This document shows positions 7,496 to 7,843 of a stretch of DNA of 7,843 nt, piece by piece. The translations under genes were made by a program, and so were the position numbers. The stretch is from Flavobacteriaceae bacterium (GTDB taxonomy: Bacteria; Bacteroidota; Bacteroidia; Flavobacteriales; Flavobacteriaceae), in assembly GCA_014239895.1 (NCBI GenBank), contig JAAZXZ010000105.1:1-7843 (forward strand). Reading direction: 5' to 3'. Numbering within the stretch: position 1 is the first letter of the stretch; each line of letters begins with the position of its first letter. Under the pieces are notes generated by a model. The model was given only the letters and a program-made list of their open reading frames with translations. It searched no databases and was not told the DNA's origin.

Positions 7496-7843
7496 ATGTA
7501 TAAAATTTCAAATGGTATTAAGATTTTTTCATTTACTCTAATTCTATTAGGGGGAATAGGATGGGGCTATAGTTATATGGAATCCCATAAGACTATTGAT
7601 CAAGTGAAAGAAATGTTAATGCATGAATCTTCTCACGGATCATCACATTCAGATCAAACAGAGCATATGGAACAAATTAATGAGGATCATCATAATTCAC
7701 AAGAATCTTCTCACAATGATGAACATGCAGAGCATGTCATGCATCAGATTCATAATCGTCCTTATGCAGCCTTATATGTAGCCGCATTTTTCTTTATGAT
7801 GATTTCACTTGGAGCATTAGCTTTTTATGCAATTCAGTATGCA
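7496..7843 (+). CDS. actF: ACIII subunit ActF, N-terminal part only, with His-rich loop
   Basis: The reading frame is open for 116 codons from ATG 7496 to the right edge. Residues about 8-26 are a first membrane helix, and about 90-114 the start of a second (NRPYAALYVAAFFF). Between them lies a hydrophilic loop with 11 His in residues 43-86. A helix, a His/Glu-rich loop and the Q-x-HNRPYAALY-like segment are characteristic of flavobacterial ActF, the second NrfD-like subunit of ACIII (annotated as quinol:cytochrome c oxidoreductase subunit). Family members are usually over 400 residues, so about a quarter is present. Its position 12 bp after actE fits the standard act order. It contributes the second membrane scaffold of the complex; whether it binds quinone is less clear than for ActC. 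Confidence 0.92.
   Translation, partial: MYKISNGIKIFSFTLILLGGIGWGYSYMESHKTIDQVKEMLMHESSHGSSHSDQTEHMEQINEDHHNSQESSHNDEHAEHVMHQIHNRPYAALYVAAFFFMMISLGALAFYAIQYA
7625..7714 (+). repeat. Two 12-bp direct repeats within the actF His-rich loop
   Basis: GAATCTTCTCAC occurs at 7625-7636 and again at 7703-7714, exactly 78 bp apart (26 codons), so both copies are in the same frame and encode ESSH. The surrounding codons are also similar in type (His, Ser, Glu, Asp). This may be the trace of an internal duplication that extended the loop, or just low-complexity codon use. Confidence 0.5.

Overview
The window carries almost the whole operon for Alternative Complex III (ACIII), a membrane quinol:cytochrome c oxidoreductase that replaces the bc1 complex in many bacteria. 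Gene order is actA-actB-actC-actD-actE-actF. Five genes are complete; actF runs off the right edge. A divergent gene for a secreted SPOR-domain protein runs off the left edge. The DNA is very AT-rich, all five visible act stop codons are TAA, no gene has a convincing Shine-Dalgarno, the best promoter match is of the Bacteroidota type (TTG ... TAnnTTTG), and every protein resembles the flavobacterial form of its family. I infer a member of Bacteroidota, most likely a low-GC Flavobacteriales lineage. Genus cannot be read from the sequence.

Layout: 1-303 (minus) is the N-terminal 101 codons of the SPOR protein. 304-457 is the divergent intergenic region, with a good promoter candidate for the act operon ending 28 bp before actA and a weaker one for the SPOR gene. 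458-1789 is actA, 1805-4930 actB, 4949-6385 actC, 6393-6926 actD, 6932-7483 actE and 7496-7843 the first 116 codons of actF. Gaps between the act genes are only 5 to 18 bp, so they are probably one transcript.

How the parts work together (family knowledge applied to these sequences): ActC and ActF are NrfD/PsrC-type integral membrane subunits. ActC is the likely site of quinol oxidation on the periplasmic side. Electrons pass through iron-sulfur clusters of ActB and then c-type hemes of ActA and ActE to a terminal oxidase or soluble carrier. ActB has Cys sets for three [4Fe-4S] clusters and one [3Fe-4S] cluster. Its molybdoenzyme-like part has only two cysteines, fitting a catalytically silent scaffold. 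ActA has six CxxCH motifs: a fused single-heme domain followed by a pentaheme unit. ActE is a single-heme lipoprotein. ActD is a small two-helix subunit (DUF3341).

I see no mobile element, CRISPR array, RNA gene or unknown system. The window looks like a well-conserved respiratory operon; the points worth a second look are variations within it.
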